From Achromobacter xylosoxidans (GTDB lineage Bacteria; Pseudomonadota; Gammaproteobacteria; Burkholderiales; Burkholderiaceae_B), in the NCBI RefSeq assembly GCF_002192695.1, contig NZ_MTLG01000075.1, positions 403,604-467,603 on the forward strand: a stretch of 64,000 nucleotides of DNA, read 5' to 3'. The notes below the pieces were generated by a model. That model made no database searches and was not told where the DNA came from. It saw only the letters and a list, made by a program, of their open reading frames with translations. The position numbers and the translations under genes are program-made. Positions 52,064-60,799 of the stretch are shown here, one piece after another. Each line of letters starts with the position of its first letter. Within the stretch, counting starts at the first letter, position 1.

Positions 52064-53305
52064 ATGGAGCGAGACAACACCGCCGCCGCGCAGCCGCGCG
52101 GCGCGCTATCCCACCTGAAGATCCTGGACCTGACGCGCGTGCTGGCCGGCCCATGGGCGACGCAGACGCTGGCCGACATGGGCGCTGACGTCGTCAAGGT
52201 AGAACGCCCTGGACACGGCGACGACACGCGCGGCTGGGGGCCGCCCTTCCTGACCGGCGCCGACGGCGCGGAGACCCGGGACTCGTCCTACTTCCTGAGC
52301 GCCAACCGCGGCAAGCAGTCCATTACCGTGGACATCGCCACGGTCGAAGGCCAGGCGTTGATTGCGGAACTGGCGAAAGACTCCGACGTGCTGGTCGAGA
52401 ACTACAAGGTCGGCACGCTGGCGCGCTACGGACTGGACTACGACAGCCTGCGCGCCGTCAATCCGCGCCTGATCTATTGCTCGATCACCGGTTTCGGCCA
52501 GGACGGGCCCTATGCGCCGCTGCCGGGCTACGACTTCGTGTTCCAGGGCATGGGCGGACTGATGAGCATCACCGGCGACCCTGCCGGCGAGCCGATGAAA
52601 TCCGGTATCGCGATCACGGACCTGCTGACCGGCGTCTATGCCAGCACGGCCATACTGGCCGCGGTCGAGCACCGCCGCGTCAGCGGCGTGGGCCAGTACA
52701 TCGACATGTCGCTGCTGGACTGCGTGATCACGATCTCGTCCTACCAGGCCATCAACTACTTCCTGTCCGGGCGGGTGCCGCAGCGCATGGGCAATGCCCA
52801 TTCCAACATGGTTCCGTACCAGGTGTTCGCCTGCAAGGAAGGCTCGGTCATCGTCGCCGTCGGCAATGACGGCCAGTACCGCGCGCTTTGCGGCGCCATC
52901 GGCCGCGCCGACCTGGCCACCGACGAACGCTACGCCACGGCCGGCGGCCGCAACCGGAACCGCGACACGCTGATTCCCCCGATCGCCGAAGCCATGCTGG
53001 CGCGCACCATGCAGGAATGGGTGCCGATCCTGCAGGAGGTGAACGTGCCCTGCGGTCCCATCTACAACCTCGAGCAGGTATTCCAGGACCCGCACGTGCG
53101 CCATCGCGGCATGCAGTTGTCGCTGCCCCACGCCTCGGGCGTGGACACGCCGGCCGTGGCCAACCCCATCCGCATGCGCGACACCCCCATGCGCTACGAC
53201 CGCGCCGCGCCGGCGCTGGGCCAGCACACCGACGCCGTGCTGCGCGAGCGGCTGGGGCTGGACGAAGCCCGCATCGCGCAGCTGAAAGGCCGCGGAATCA
53301 TCTGA
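52064..53305 (+). CDS. CaiB/BaiF-type (class III) CoA-transferase
   Basis: 413 residues. LKILDLTRVLAGPWATQTLADMGADVVKVE (residues 18-47) opens the family; catalytic Asp186 is expected in SGIAITDLLTG. Transfers CoA between a donor acyl-CoA and an acid, here the likely activation step. ATG at 52064 follows GGAG. First gene of a seven-gene plus-strand cluster. Confidence 0.92.
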   Translation: MERDNTAAAQPRGALSHLKILDLTRVLAGPWATQTLADMGADVVKVERPGHGDDTRGWGPPFLTGADGAETRDSSYFLSANRGKQSITVDIATVEGQALIAELAKDSDVLVENYKVGTLARYGLDYDSLRAVNPRLIYCSITGFGQDGPYAPLPGYDFVFQGMGGLMSITGDPAGEPMKSGIAITDLLTGVYASTAILAAVEHRRVSGVGQYIDMSLLDCVITISSYQAINYFLSGRVPQRMGNAHSNMVPYQVFACKEGSVIVAVGNDGQYRALCGAIGRADLATDERYATAGGRNRNRDTLIPPIAEAMLARTMQEWVPILQEVNVPCGPIYNLEQVFQDPHVRHRGMQLSLPHASGVDTPAVANPIRMRDTPMRYDRAAPALGQHTDAVLRERLGLDEARIAQLKGRGII

Positions 53306-53354
53306 CCCCAACCGCCGGGCAGGCGGCCATGACAACAACCCAGGAGACACCACC

Positions 53355-54320
53355 ATGCGCATCATCACCGCCGCGGTCTGCGGCGCCCTGACCCTGGCGG
53401 CCCTAGCGGCCGCCCCCGCGTCGGCCCAGGACGCGCCCGTCCGCTTCATCGTGCCCTACCCGCCCGGCGGCGCCGCCGACCAGATCGCGCGCCTGGTGGC
53501 GCAGGAAATGAGCAAGGGCGGCGGCGCGACCATCATCGTCGAGAACAAGCCCGGCGCGGCCGGCATGATCGCAGCCGACTACGTCGCCCGCGCCAAGCCC
53601 GACGGCAAGACCTTCTTCGTCGGCTCCAACGCCCCGCTGGTGGTGAACCAGGCGCTCTACGCCAAGATGACCTACGACCCGGCCAAGGACTTCGTCCCGG
53701 TCTCGGGCATGGCCAAGTCGCCGCTCTTGCTGGTGGTGCGCCATGACCTGCCGGCGCGCGACGTCAAGGCCTTGATCGCGCTGGGCAAGCAATCCCCCGG
53801 CAAGCTGACCATGGGCTCGGCCGGCACCGGCAACATCACCTATCTTGCTGGCGAATACGCCGTCAGCAAGCTGGGCTTCCAGGTCACGCACGTGCCCTAC
53901 CAGGGCAGCGCGCCCGCCATCGTCGGCCTGATGGGCAGCAGCACCGACCTGATGTTCGACGCGCTGCCCTCCAGCATGACGCAGGCGCAGGCCGGCAAGA
54001 TCCGGCCCTTCGCCGTGCTGGACGACAAGCGCTTCGCCGGCCTGCCCGACGTGCCCACCGCCAGCGAGCTGGGTTATGCCGGCATCGACGCCAGCGCCTG
54101 GTTCGGGCTGGTGGCGCCCGCCGGCACGCAGGCCGCCGTCGTCGACCAGATGAACCGCGGCGTCAACCAGGCGCTCGCGCAGCCGGAACTGCAGCGCAAA
54201 CTCACCAGCATCGGCGCCGTGCCCATGCCGGGCGACGCCCCGGTGTTCGCCGCCTTCGTGCAGGCCGAGCGCGACCGCTGGCTGCCGGTCGCCCGCGACC
54301 TGGGCCTGAAGGCCCAGTGA
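53355..54320 (+). CDS. Bug-family (TctC-like) periplasmic solute-binding protein
   Basis: 321 residues. Signal peptide MRIITAAVCGALTLAALAAAPASA; then VRFIVPYPPGGAADQIARLVA, VENKPGAAGMIAADYVA and KLGFQVTHVPYQGSAPA, the Bug hallmarks. No TctA/TctB permease is nearby, as is usual for these orphan receptors of Burkholderiales. It probably captures the acid degraded by the operon. Confidence 0.95.
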   Translation: MRIITAAVCGALTLAALAAAPASAQDAPVRFIVPYPPGGAADQIARLVAQEMSKGGGATIIVENKPGAAGMIAADYVARAKPDGKTFFVGSNAPLVVNQALYAKMTYDPAKDFVPVSGMAKSPLLLVVRHDLPARDVKALIALGKQSPGKLTMGSAGTGNITYLAGEYAVSKLGFQVTHVPYQGSAPAIVGLMGSSTDLMFDALPSSMTQAQAGKIRPFAVLDDKRFAGLPDVPTASELGYAGIDASAWFGLVAPAGTQAAVVDQMNRGVNQALAQPELQRKLTSIGAVPMPGDAPVFAAFVQAERDRWLPVARDLGLKAQ

Positions 54321-54331
54321 GGGAGTCCGCC

Positions 54332-54811
54332 ATGATCACCTTGGACTCCGTCGAGGCGCTGCGCGCCTTTTCCGGTCAGCCCGCGGCGCTGACGCCCTGG
54401 CAGACCGTGGACCAGGACACCATCAACCGCTTCGGCCTGGCCACCGGCGACACCCAGTGGATCCACATGGACCCGCAGCGCGCCGAGGCCGAATCGCCCT
54501 ATGGCGCCGCCATCGCCCACGGCCTGCTGACGCTCTCGCTGCTGCCCAGCCTGTATGCCTCGGCGATGCGCTTTCCCAACCGCAGGCTGGCGGTGAACTA
54601 CGGCTTTGACCGCGTGCGCTTCACCCAGGCGGTCAAGGCCGGCGAACGCGTGCGCGGCGCGTTTGCGCTGAGCTCCGTCGACGAGCTGCCGGACGGCCAG
54701 GCGCGCCTCGCCTGGGACGTGCGCATCGATATCGACGGCGAGGAAAGGCCGGCGCTGGTCGCGCGCTGGCTCACGCAGATCGCCTATCACTCAGGCAAGG
54801 AGCAGGCATGA
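54332..54811 (+). CDS. MaoC-family dehydratase/hydratase
   Basis: 159 residues, hot-dog fold. Hydratase-2 motif ATGDTQWIHMDPQRA with catalytic Asp and His (about residues 37-45), followed by SPYGAAIAHGLLTLSLLP. R-specific enoyl-CoA hydration is the expected reaction. ATG at 54332 after GGGAG. Stop overlaps the next start (ATGA). Confidence 0.92.
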   Translation: MITLDSVEALRAFSGQPAALTPWQTVDQDTINRFGLATGDTQWIHMDPQRAEAESPYGAAIAHGLLTLSLLPSLYASAMRFPNRRLAVNYGFDRVRFTQAVKAGERVRGAFALSSVDELPDGQARLAWDVRIDIDGEERPALVARWLTQIAYHSGKEQA

Positions 54812-55590
54812 CACTGAAGATCACCCGCCACGGCGCCACCGCCGTGCTGGCCATGGACCGCCCCGACCAGCGCAATGCGCTCAGCCTGGAGATGCGCGAC
54901 GCGTTCGCGCGGGCCCTGCCTGAGCTGCGCGAGGATGACGGCATCAAGGCCGTCGTCCTGACAGGTTCCGGCGGGCATTTCTGCGCCGGCGGCGACATCA
55001 AGTCCATTGCCCAGGCGCATGCCCAGGGCCTGGACGCCTTCGAGGGGCGCGCGCGCATCCGCAAGATCCACCAGTGGTACGACGCCCTGGTGGATCTGGA
55101 AAAACCGGTCATCAGCGCGGTGGAGGGCGTGGCATTCGGCGCCGGCCTGTCGCTGGCCCTGTGCGCGGACTATGCCATCGCGCGGCGCGGCGCCACCTTC
55201 TGCGCGGTGTTCGCCCGCATCGGCTACGTGCCCGACATGCTGGGCATGTATCTGCTGCCGCGCGCCGTCGGTCTGGCGCGCGCCAAGGAACTGGTGTTCA
55301 CGGCCCGGGTCTGCGAAGCCGAGGAAGCGCTGGAACTGGGGCTGGTGCAAGCGCTCTGCGACGGCGATCCGCTGGAGCAGGCGCTGGCCATGGCCGAGCG
55401 TTTCCACAACGCCCCGACGCAGGCGCTGGGCCTGGCCAAGACCATCATGAACCGGACCTTCGAGTCCAGCCGCGAAGACATCTACGCGCAGGAAGCCATG
55501 GCCCAGGCCATCTGCCGCGACAGCGCCTTTCACCGCGACGCCGCCCGGCGCTTCGTGGAAAAACTGCCTCCCGCCTACAAATGGGATTGA
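54808..55590 (+). CDS. Enoyl-CoA hydratase/isomerase (crotonase family)
   Basis: 260 residues. Oxyanion-hole segments GSGGHFCAGGDIKS (about 54-67) and GVAFGAGLSLALCADYAIA (about 108-126), then FARIGYVPDMLGMYLLPR. The usual second catalytic Glu region reads VPDMLG, so an isomerase-like or altered chemistry is possible. Overlaps the MaoC gene by 4 bp. Confidence 0.92.
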   Translation: MTLKITRHGATAVLAMDRPDQRNALSLEMRDAFARALPELREDDGIKAVVLTGSGGHFCAGGDIKSIAQAHAQGLDAFEGRARIRKIHQWYDALVDLEKPVISAVEGVAFGAGLSLALCADYAIARRGATFCAVFARIGYVPDMLGMYLLPRAVGLARAKELVFTARVCEAEEALELGLVQALCDGDPLEQALAMAERFHNAPTQALGLAKTIMNRTFESSREDIYAQEAMAQAICRDSAFHRDAARRFVEKLPPAYKWD

Positions 55591-55595
55591 ACGAC

Positions 55596-55991
55596 ATGCC
55601 CACGCAAACCCAAGCCGCCGAACCGGGCCCCCAGGCCCGCTACGAGGCCTACCTGAACGAAGGCCGCTTCATGCTGCAGCGCGACCGCGCCAGCGGCGAA
55701 TTCTTCTTCTATCCGCGCGTGGCCGCGCCGCGCAGCGGCTCGCGTGACCTGGAATGGGCCGCGCCCAGCGGGCTGGGGCGCATCTACGCCGCCACCGTCA
55801 TCCATCCCCGGCCGCCCGAAACACCCTACGGCGTGGTGCTGGTGGACCTGGACGAAGGGCCGCGGCTGATGTCGCGGGTGGACGGCATTCCCGCGCAGGA
55901 GGTGCGCATCGGCGCCCGGGTACGCGCCCGCGTCGTCCAGGAGGCCGGATGCGGCGTGCTGGTGTTCGAACCTGTCGCGGAGCAAGCATGA
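55596..55991 (+). CDS. DUF35 (OB-fold) acyl-CoA-associated protein lacking the zinc cysteines
   Basis: 131 residues. The rubredoxin-like zinc ribbon of DUF35 normally reads C-x2-C ... C-P-x-C-G; here the positions are LQRDRASGEFFFYPR and APRSGSRDLEW, so all four cysteines are replaced while the rest is recognisable. The OB fold follows (GRIYAATVIHPRP, then DLDEGPRLMSRV). It probably docks with the thiolase-like protein encoded next (ATGA overlap). ATG at 55596 is used; ATG at 55581, inside the previous gene, is an alternative. Confidence 0.85.
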   Translation: MPTQTQAAEPGPQARYEAYLNEGRFMLQRDRASGEFFFYPRVAAPRSGSRDLEWAAPSGLGRIYAATVIHPRPPETPYGVVLVDLDEGPRLMSRVDGIPAQEVRIGARVRARVVQEAGCGVLVFEPVAEQA

Positions 55992-57145
55992 CCCAAGACC
56001 GTTTCCCGCGCGGCAAGGCCGCCATCGTCGCCGGCGCCACCTACGGCATCGGCCAGACCCCGGGCATGAGTTCGATGGACCTCGCGGTCCAGGCCAGCCT
56101 TGCGGCCCTGGACCAGGCGGGGCTGCGCCCGGACCAGGTCGATGGACTCTTCATCGGCCTGCCCGATGACTTCATGTCCGGCCTGGGCTTTGCCGAATAC
56201 CTGGGCGTCTCGCCCCGCCTGACCGAGAACAACCGCACCGGCGGATCCTCTTTCCTGACGCACGCCATGTGGGCCGCGCTGGCGTTGGAAGCGGGGCAAT
56301 GCGACGTGGCGCTGATCGCCTACGGCAGCAACCAGCGCAGCGGCGCGGGCAAACTGGTGAGCTCCATGCGCCCCGCCCCCAACGAAGCGCCCTACCGCCT
56401 GGCGCGTCCGGTGGGCGCCTATGCGCTGGCAGCCTCGCGCTATGCCCACCAGTACGGCCTGAAGCGCGAACAGCTGGGCGCGGTGGCCATCGCCGCCCGC
56501 CAATGGGCCATGCTCAATCCCGAAGCCTACATGCGCGAACCCCTGGACATGGCGCAGTACCTGTCTGCCCGCCTGGTGGCCGAACCGCTGAGCGTGCGCG
56601 ACTGCTGCCTGGTCACCGACGGCGCGGCCGCCGTCGTCATGACCCGCGCCGACCGGGCCCGCGACCTCTGCGCCCGGCCCGCCTATCTGTTGGGCGCGGC
56701 CGCCGCCACGGACCACCGCGAGATCACCAACATGCCCGACCTGACGGTGACCGCGGCCGCACGCAGCGGCGCGCGCGCCTTTGCCCAGGCCGGCGTGCGT
56801 CCGCAGGACATCGACGTGCTGGAGCTGTACGACGCCTTCACCATCAACCCCATCCTGTTCCTCGAGGACCTGGGTTTCTGCGCCAAGGGCGAAGGCGCCG
56901 CGTTCGTGGAAAACGGCCGCATCGCGCCGGGCGGCGAGCTGCCCGTCAACACCAACGGCGGCGGCCTGTCCTGCGTGCATCCCGGCATGTACGGCCTGTT
57001 CACCATGGTCGAAGCCTATGTGCAGCTGGCCGGCCTAGGCGGCGCGCGACAGGTGCCCGGCGCCCGCCTGGCGCTGGCGCACGGCAACGGCGGCGAGCTG
57101 TCCAGCCAGGCCACCCTGATCCTCGGCACCGCCGAAACGCTCTGA
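55988..57145 (+). CDS. Thiolase-like protein (SCP-x/Ltp2 type), nucleophile cysteine missing
   Basis: 385 residues of thiolase fold. The region where thiolases have the nucleophilic Cys (CxS/G) reads NRTGGSSFLTHAMWAAL (about 80-96), without Cys. The distal NTNGGGLSCVHPGMYGL (near 320) retains Cys and His, and ELYDAFTINP (near 277) has Tyr where thiolases show C/CFT-like. Non-canonical thiolases with a DUF35 partner include retro-aldolases such as Ltp2. A C-C cleaving aldolase or a structural subunit is therefore possible. Its start overlaps DUF35 by 4 bp. Confidence 0.88.
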   Translation: MTQDRFPRGKAAIVAGATYGIGQTPGMSSMDLAVQASLAALDQAGLRPDQVDGLFIGLPDDFMSGLGFAEYLGVSPRLTENNRTGGSSFLTHAMWAALALEAGQCDVALIAYGSNQRSGAGKLVSSMRPAPNEAPYRLARPVGAYALAASRYAHQYGLKREQLGAVAIAARQWAMLNPEAYMREPLDMAQYLSARLVAEPLSVRDCCLVTDGAAAVVMTRADRARDLCARPAYLLGAAAATDHREITNMPDLTVTAAARSGARAFAQAGVRPQDIDVLELYDAFTINPILFLEDLGFCAKGEGAAFVENGRIAPGGELPVNTNGGGLSCVHPGMYGLFTMVEAYVQLAGLGGARQVPGARLALAHGNGGELSSQATLILGTAETL

Positions 57146-57162
57146 ATCCGACAAGGAAAACC

Positions 57163-57939
57163 ATGAACCACACCGCATTTCGGCTTGACCAGCGCAGCAT
57201 CATCGTGACGGGCGCGGCCCAGGGCATAGGCCGCGCCATCAGCGAACTGGCCATGCAATTGGGCGCGCGCGTGACCGCCGTCGACATGAACGCCGACGCG
57301 CTTGCCGCGTTCGAGCGCGAGGCGCCGCAAGGCCAGCTGCTGACCCTGGCCGGCGACGTGTCGGACCCGGCATTCGCGGCCGCCGCCGTCGAGCGCGCGG
57401 CGCAGCATTACGGCGCGGTGGACGGCCTGGTGAACAACGCCGGCATCACGCGCACCGCCATGATAGAAAAAATGACCCAGGAAGCCTGGCAAAAGGTGAT
57501 CGACGTGCACCTGACCGGATCCTTCCAGTTCCTGCAGGCCGCCGGCCGCCACATGCTGGCGGCGGCGCGCGAGACCGGCAAGCCCGGCGGCTCCATCGTC
57601 AACATCACCTCGGACGCGGGCCGCCGCGGCACCATAGGCCAGATCAACTACGCCGCGGCCAAGTCCGGCGTGCTGGGCCTGACCATGAGCGCCGCGCGCG
57701 AATGGGGCAAGTACGGGATACGCGTCAACACCATCGGCTTCGGCGTGGTGGAAACGCCCATGACGGAGACCATACGGGGGGACAAGTTCCGCGACACCTA
57801 TCTGTCGCAGATCCCGCTGGGCCGCTTCGGCCAGCCTGGGGAGGTGGCGTGGCCGGTGTGCTTCCTGCTGTCGGATGCCGCCTCGTACATGACGGGCCAG
57901 CACCTCTATGCCAATGGCGGCATGACCATAGGCATGTAG
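57163..57939 (+). CDS. Short-chain dehydrogenase/reductase, 3-hydroxyacyl-CoA type
   Basis: 258 residues. Cofactor loop TGAAQGIG (about 16-23), NNAGI near 89, and the catalytic Ser-Tyr-Lys as NITSDAGRRG ... INYAAAKSGV (Tyr and Lys near 163 and 167). C-terminal SDAASYMTGQHLYANGGMTIGM. Likely oxidises a hydroxyacyl-CoA produced by the operon's hydratases. ATG follows AAGGA. Last gene of the cluster. Confidence 0.94.
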   Translation: MNHTAFRLDQRSIIVTGAAQGIGRAISELAMQLGARVTAVDMNADALAAFEREAPQGQLLTLAGDVSDPAFAAAAVERAAQHYGAVDGLVNNAGITRTAMIEKMTQEAWQKVIDVHLTGSFQFLQAAGRHMLAAARETGKPGGSIVNITSDAGRRGTIGQINYAAAKSGVLGLTMSAAREWGKYGIRVNTIGFGVVETPMTETIRGDKFRDTYLSQIPLGRFGQPGEVAWPVCFLLSDAASYMTGQHLYANGGMTIGM

Positions 57940-57989
57940 GGCAAACCAGGGCCGCGGCCAGATGCTACTGGCGGCGGCCCGCGGCGGCC

Positions 57990-59594
57990 TCAGCCGTCGA
58001 TGCCGCGCGAGGTCAGATAGTCGTCGTAGCCGCCGCGGTAGTCGACGATCTCGCCCGAGGGCAGGATCTCGATCACGCGCGTGGCCAGGCCGGACACGAA
58101 CTCGCGGTCGTGCGACACGAACACCAGCGTGCCTTCGTACTTTTCCAGCGCGAACTGCAGCGACTCGATCGATTCCATGTCCAGGTGGTTGGTGGGCTCG
58201 TCGAGCAGCATGACGTTGTGCCGGCCCAGCATCAGGCGGCCGAAGGTCATGCGGTTCTTTTCACCGCCGGACAGCACCTTGGGCGCCTTGGGCAGGTCGT
58301 CCGCCGAGAACAGCAGGCGGCCCAGCACCGAGCGGATCGACTGGTCGTCGTCGCCCGGCTGGCGATGGTCGCCCATCCAGTCCAGCAGGTTGATGTCGGT
58401 CTGCAGGAACTGGTCGGACACGTCCTGGGCCATGTAGCCCAGGTCGGCGTTCTCGGACCACTTCACTTCACCCGAATCGGGCTGCAGGTCGGTGGCCAGA
58501 AGGCGCAGCAGCGTGGTCTTGCCGACGCCGTTGGCGCCGATGATGGCAATCTTCTCGCCCGCGTCGACCATGGCCGAGAACTTGCGGATGACGGGCGCGT
58601 CGTAGGCCTTGGACAGGTTTTCGACGGTGACCGCCAGGCGGTGCATGACCTTGTTCTGCTCGAAGCGGATGTACGGGTTCTGGCGCGACGAGGGCTTGAC
58701 CACGACCTGGTCGGCCTTGATGCGGTCGATCTGCTTCAGGCGCGAGGTGGCCTGGCGCGACTTGGACTTGTTGGCGGCGAAGCGGCGCACGAAGTCCTGC
58801 AGTTCGGCGACGCGTTCCTTGGCCTTGGCGTTATTGGCCACCAGACGCTCGCGCGCCTGGGTCGAGGCCAGCATGTAGTCGTCGTAATTGCCCGGATAAA
58901 TGCGGATCTCGCCGTAGTCCACGTCCGCCATGTGCGTGCACACCTGGTTCAGGAAGTGGCGGTCGTGGCTGATGATGATCATCGTGCTCTGGTAGCTGTT
59001 GAGCACGTTTTCCAGCCAACGGATGGTGTTGATGTCCAGGTTGTTGGTCGGTTCGTCCAGCAGCAGCACGTCCGGGTTCGAGAACAGCGCCTGCGCCAGC
59101 AGCACGCGCAGCTTCCAGCCCGGCGCCACTTCGCGCATCGGCAGGTTGTGCTGGTCGACGGCGATTTCCAGGCCCAGCAGCAGTTCGCCGGCGCGGGCTT
59201 CGGCGGTGTAGCCGTCGTACTCGGCGAACTTGGCCTCCAGGTCGGCCGCGCGCATGTAGTCGTCTTCGGTCGCCTCCGGATTGGCGTAGATGGCGTCGCG
59301 CTCGGACATGGCGGCCCACATCTCGGTGTGGCCCATCATGACCACGTCCAGCACGCGCAGGTCTTCAAACGCGAACTGGTCCTGGCGCAGCTTGCCCAGG
59401 CGCACGCCCGGCTCCAGCGACACGTTGCCCGCCGAGGATTCCAGGTCGCCGCCGATGATCTTCATGAAGGTCGACTTGCCGGAACCGTTGGCCCCGATCA
59501 GCCCGTAGCGGTTGCCTTCCCCGAACTTGACGCTGACGTTCTCGAAAAGGGGTTTGGGACCGAACTGGATGGTGAGATTGGCGGTGGATATCAC
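57990..59594 (-). CDS. ABC-F family ATPase YbiT
   Basis: 534 residues with two ATPase domains and no membrane segments; ABC-F proteins act on the ribosomal E site. Domain 1 Walker [10 protein letters not shown], degenerate signature [15 protein letters not shown] and [14 protein letters not shown]; a charged linker (about 240-320); domain 2 Walker [32 protein letters not shown]. The VAPGW signature and length match the YbiT subgroup. GTG start at 59594. Convergent with the SDR gene. Confidence 0.94.
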   Translation of the reverse strand: MISTANLTIQFGPKPLFENVSVKFGEGNRYGLIGANGSGKSTFMKIIGGDLESSAGNVSLEPGVRLGKLRQDQFAFEDLRVLDVVMMGHTEMWAAMSERDAIYANPEATEDDYMRAADLEAKFAEYDGYTAEARAGELLLGLEIAVDQHNLPMREVAPGWKLRVLLAQALFSNPDVLLLDEPTNNLDINTIRWLENVLNSYQSTMIIISHDRHFLNQVCTHMADVDYGEIRIYPGNYDDYMLASTQARERLVANNAKAKERVAELQDFVRRFAANKSKSRQATSRLKQIDRIKADQVVVKPSSRQNPYIRFEQNKVMHRLAVTVENLSKAYDAPVIRKFSAMVDAGEKIAIIGANGVGKTTLLRLLATDLQPDSGEVKWSENADLGYMAQDVSDQFLQTDINLLDWMGDHRQPGDDDQSIRSVLGRLLFSADDLPKAPKVLSGGEKNRMTFGRLMLGRHNVMLLDEPTNHLDMESIESLQFALEKYEGTLVFVSHDREFVSGLATRVIEILPSGEIVDYRGGYDDYLTSRGIDG

Positions 59595-59713
59595 GGTGTG
59601 TTTTAGAGGCTAAAGGCGTCTGGGACGCGTGCGGGAAACCTGACATTGTACCAAGCCCGCTTGTCGTCCGCCCTGTCGGGCGCATGGCCCCTCGCATCGC
59701 ACCCCTGATTTCG

Positions 59714-59749
59714 GGTCCTGGGGACGGCCCGCCAGCCGTCCCCAGGACC
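59714..59749. terminator. 15-bp perfect stem hairpin after the acuI-like gene
   Basis: GGTCCTGGGGACGGC (59714-59728) pairs exactly with GCCGTCCCCAGGACC (59735-59749). It starts 10 bp after the stop of the 59759-60763 gene. No T tract, so a processing signal or Rho-linked terminator is possible. Confidence 0.6.
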
Positions 59750-59758
59750 GGATTGCGG

Positions 59759-60763
59759 CTATTGGTTCACGTCGACGACATACCTGCCGCGGTTGCCGCC
59801 CGCCATCATTTTCGCGGCCAGCTGCGGCACCTGCGCCAGGCCGGCCGTCATGACGATGTCGGCGAACGGGGTATCGCCGTAGACCCGGCCCAGCCGCTCC
59901 CAGGCCTCACGCCGCCGCGCAGCCGGGCACATCACCGAATCCACCCCCTGCAAGCGCACGCCGCGCAGGATGAAGGGCATGACCGTGCCGGGCAGATCGA
60001 AGCCTCCGGCCAGGCCGCAAGCCGCGACCGCGCCGCCGTAATCCATCGAGGCCAGCACCCGCGTCAGCACTTTCGAACCCACGGTATCGACCGCGCCGGC
60101 CCAGCGCTGGTTTTCCAGCGGCTTGGGAACCTCCCCCCACTCCGGACCGGCCACCACTTCGGCCGCGCCCAGCGCAACCAGATAGGGATGCACGGCCTCG
60201 CGCCCCGGCTGCACCAGCGCCGCGACCCGATACCCCAGGCGGGCCAGTAGCGCCACCGCGACGCTGCCCACCCCGCCTGAGGCGCCGGTCACCAGCACCG
60301 TGCCAGCGCCGGGCCGGATGCCCGCGGCTTCCAGCTCCATGACGCAGAGCATGGCGGTCAGGCCCGCCGTGCCGATGGCCATGGCCTTGAAGCTGTCCAG
60401 CCCCGGGGCCAGCGGCACCAGCCATTCCGACTTGACCCGCTGCACCTGGGCATAGCCGCCCCAGTAGCGCTCGCCTACGCTCCAGCCGGTCAGCACGACG
60501 GAGGATCCCACCGGATAGGCGGATGCGCCAGACTCGAGCACCGTGCCCGCCAGATCGATCCCCGGCACCATGGGAAAGTCGCGCACGATCCTGCCCGTGC
60601 CCGTCACGGCCATTGCATCCTTGTAGTTCAGGCTCGAATAGTCGACCTTGACCGTCACGTCGCCGGCGGGCAGTTGGGCGATGCTCAAGTCCTGCAACCG
60701 GCACTGCGTCTTGCCATCCTCCTGCGTCAGCACCAGGGCTTTGAATGGGTCGTCATGCTTCAT
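59759..60763 (-). CDS. Acrylyl-CoA reductase-like MDR oxidoreductase (AcuI/YhdH type)
   Basis: 334 residues, zinc-independent medium-chain reductase. DYSSLNYKDAMAVTGTG near 48, PGIDLAGTV near 75, NADPH loop GASGGVGSVAVALLARLG about 155-172. AcuI reduces acrylyl-CoA to propionyl-CoA; other YhdH proteins act on related enoyl substrates. Next to a Bug receptor and a CoA-transferase on the same strand, which supports a CoA-thioester role. Confidence 0.92.
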   Translation of the reverse strand: MKHDDPFKALVLTQEDGKTQCRLQDLSIAQLPAGDVTVKVDYSSLNYKDAMAVTGTGRIVRDFPMVPGIDLAGTVLESGASAYPVGSSVVLTGWSVGERYWGGYAQVQRVKSEWLVPLAPGLDSFKAMAIGTAGLTAMLCVMELEAAGIRPGAGTVLVTGASGGVGSVAVALLARLGYRVAALVQPGREAVHPYLVALGAAEVVAGPEWGEVPKPLENQRWAGAVDTVGSKVLTRVLASMDYGGAVAACGLAGGFDLPGTVMPFILRGVRLQGVDSVMCPAARRREAWERLGRVYGDTPFADIVMTAGLAQVPQLAAKMMAGGNRGRYVVDVNQ

Positions 60764-60799
60764 GCGGCGTTCCTCTGCGGTTGATGTGTGTGTAAGGCT

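Noticed and set aside
57702..59606. A plus-strand frame of more than 630 codons opposite the ABC-F gene
   Set aside because: No motif; the minus strand has two complete ATPase domains.
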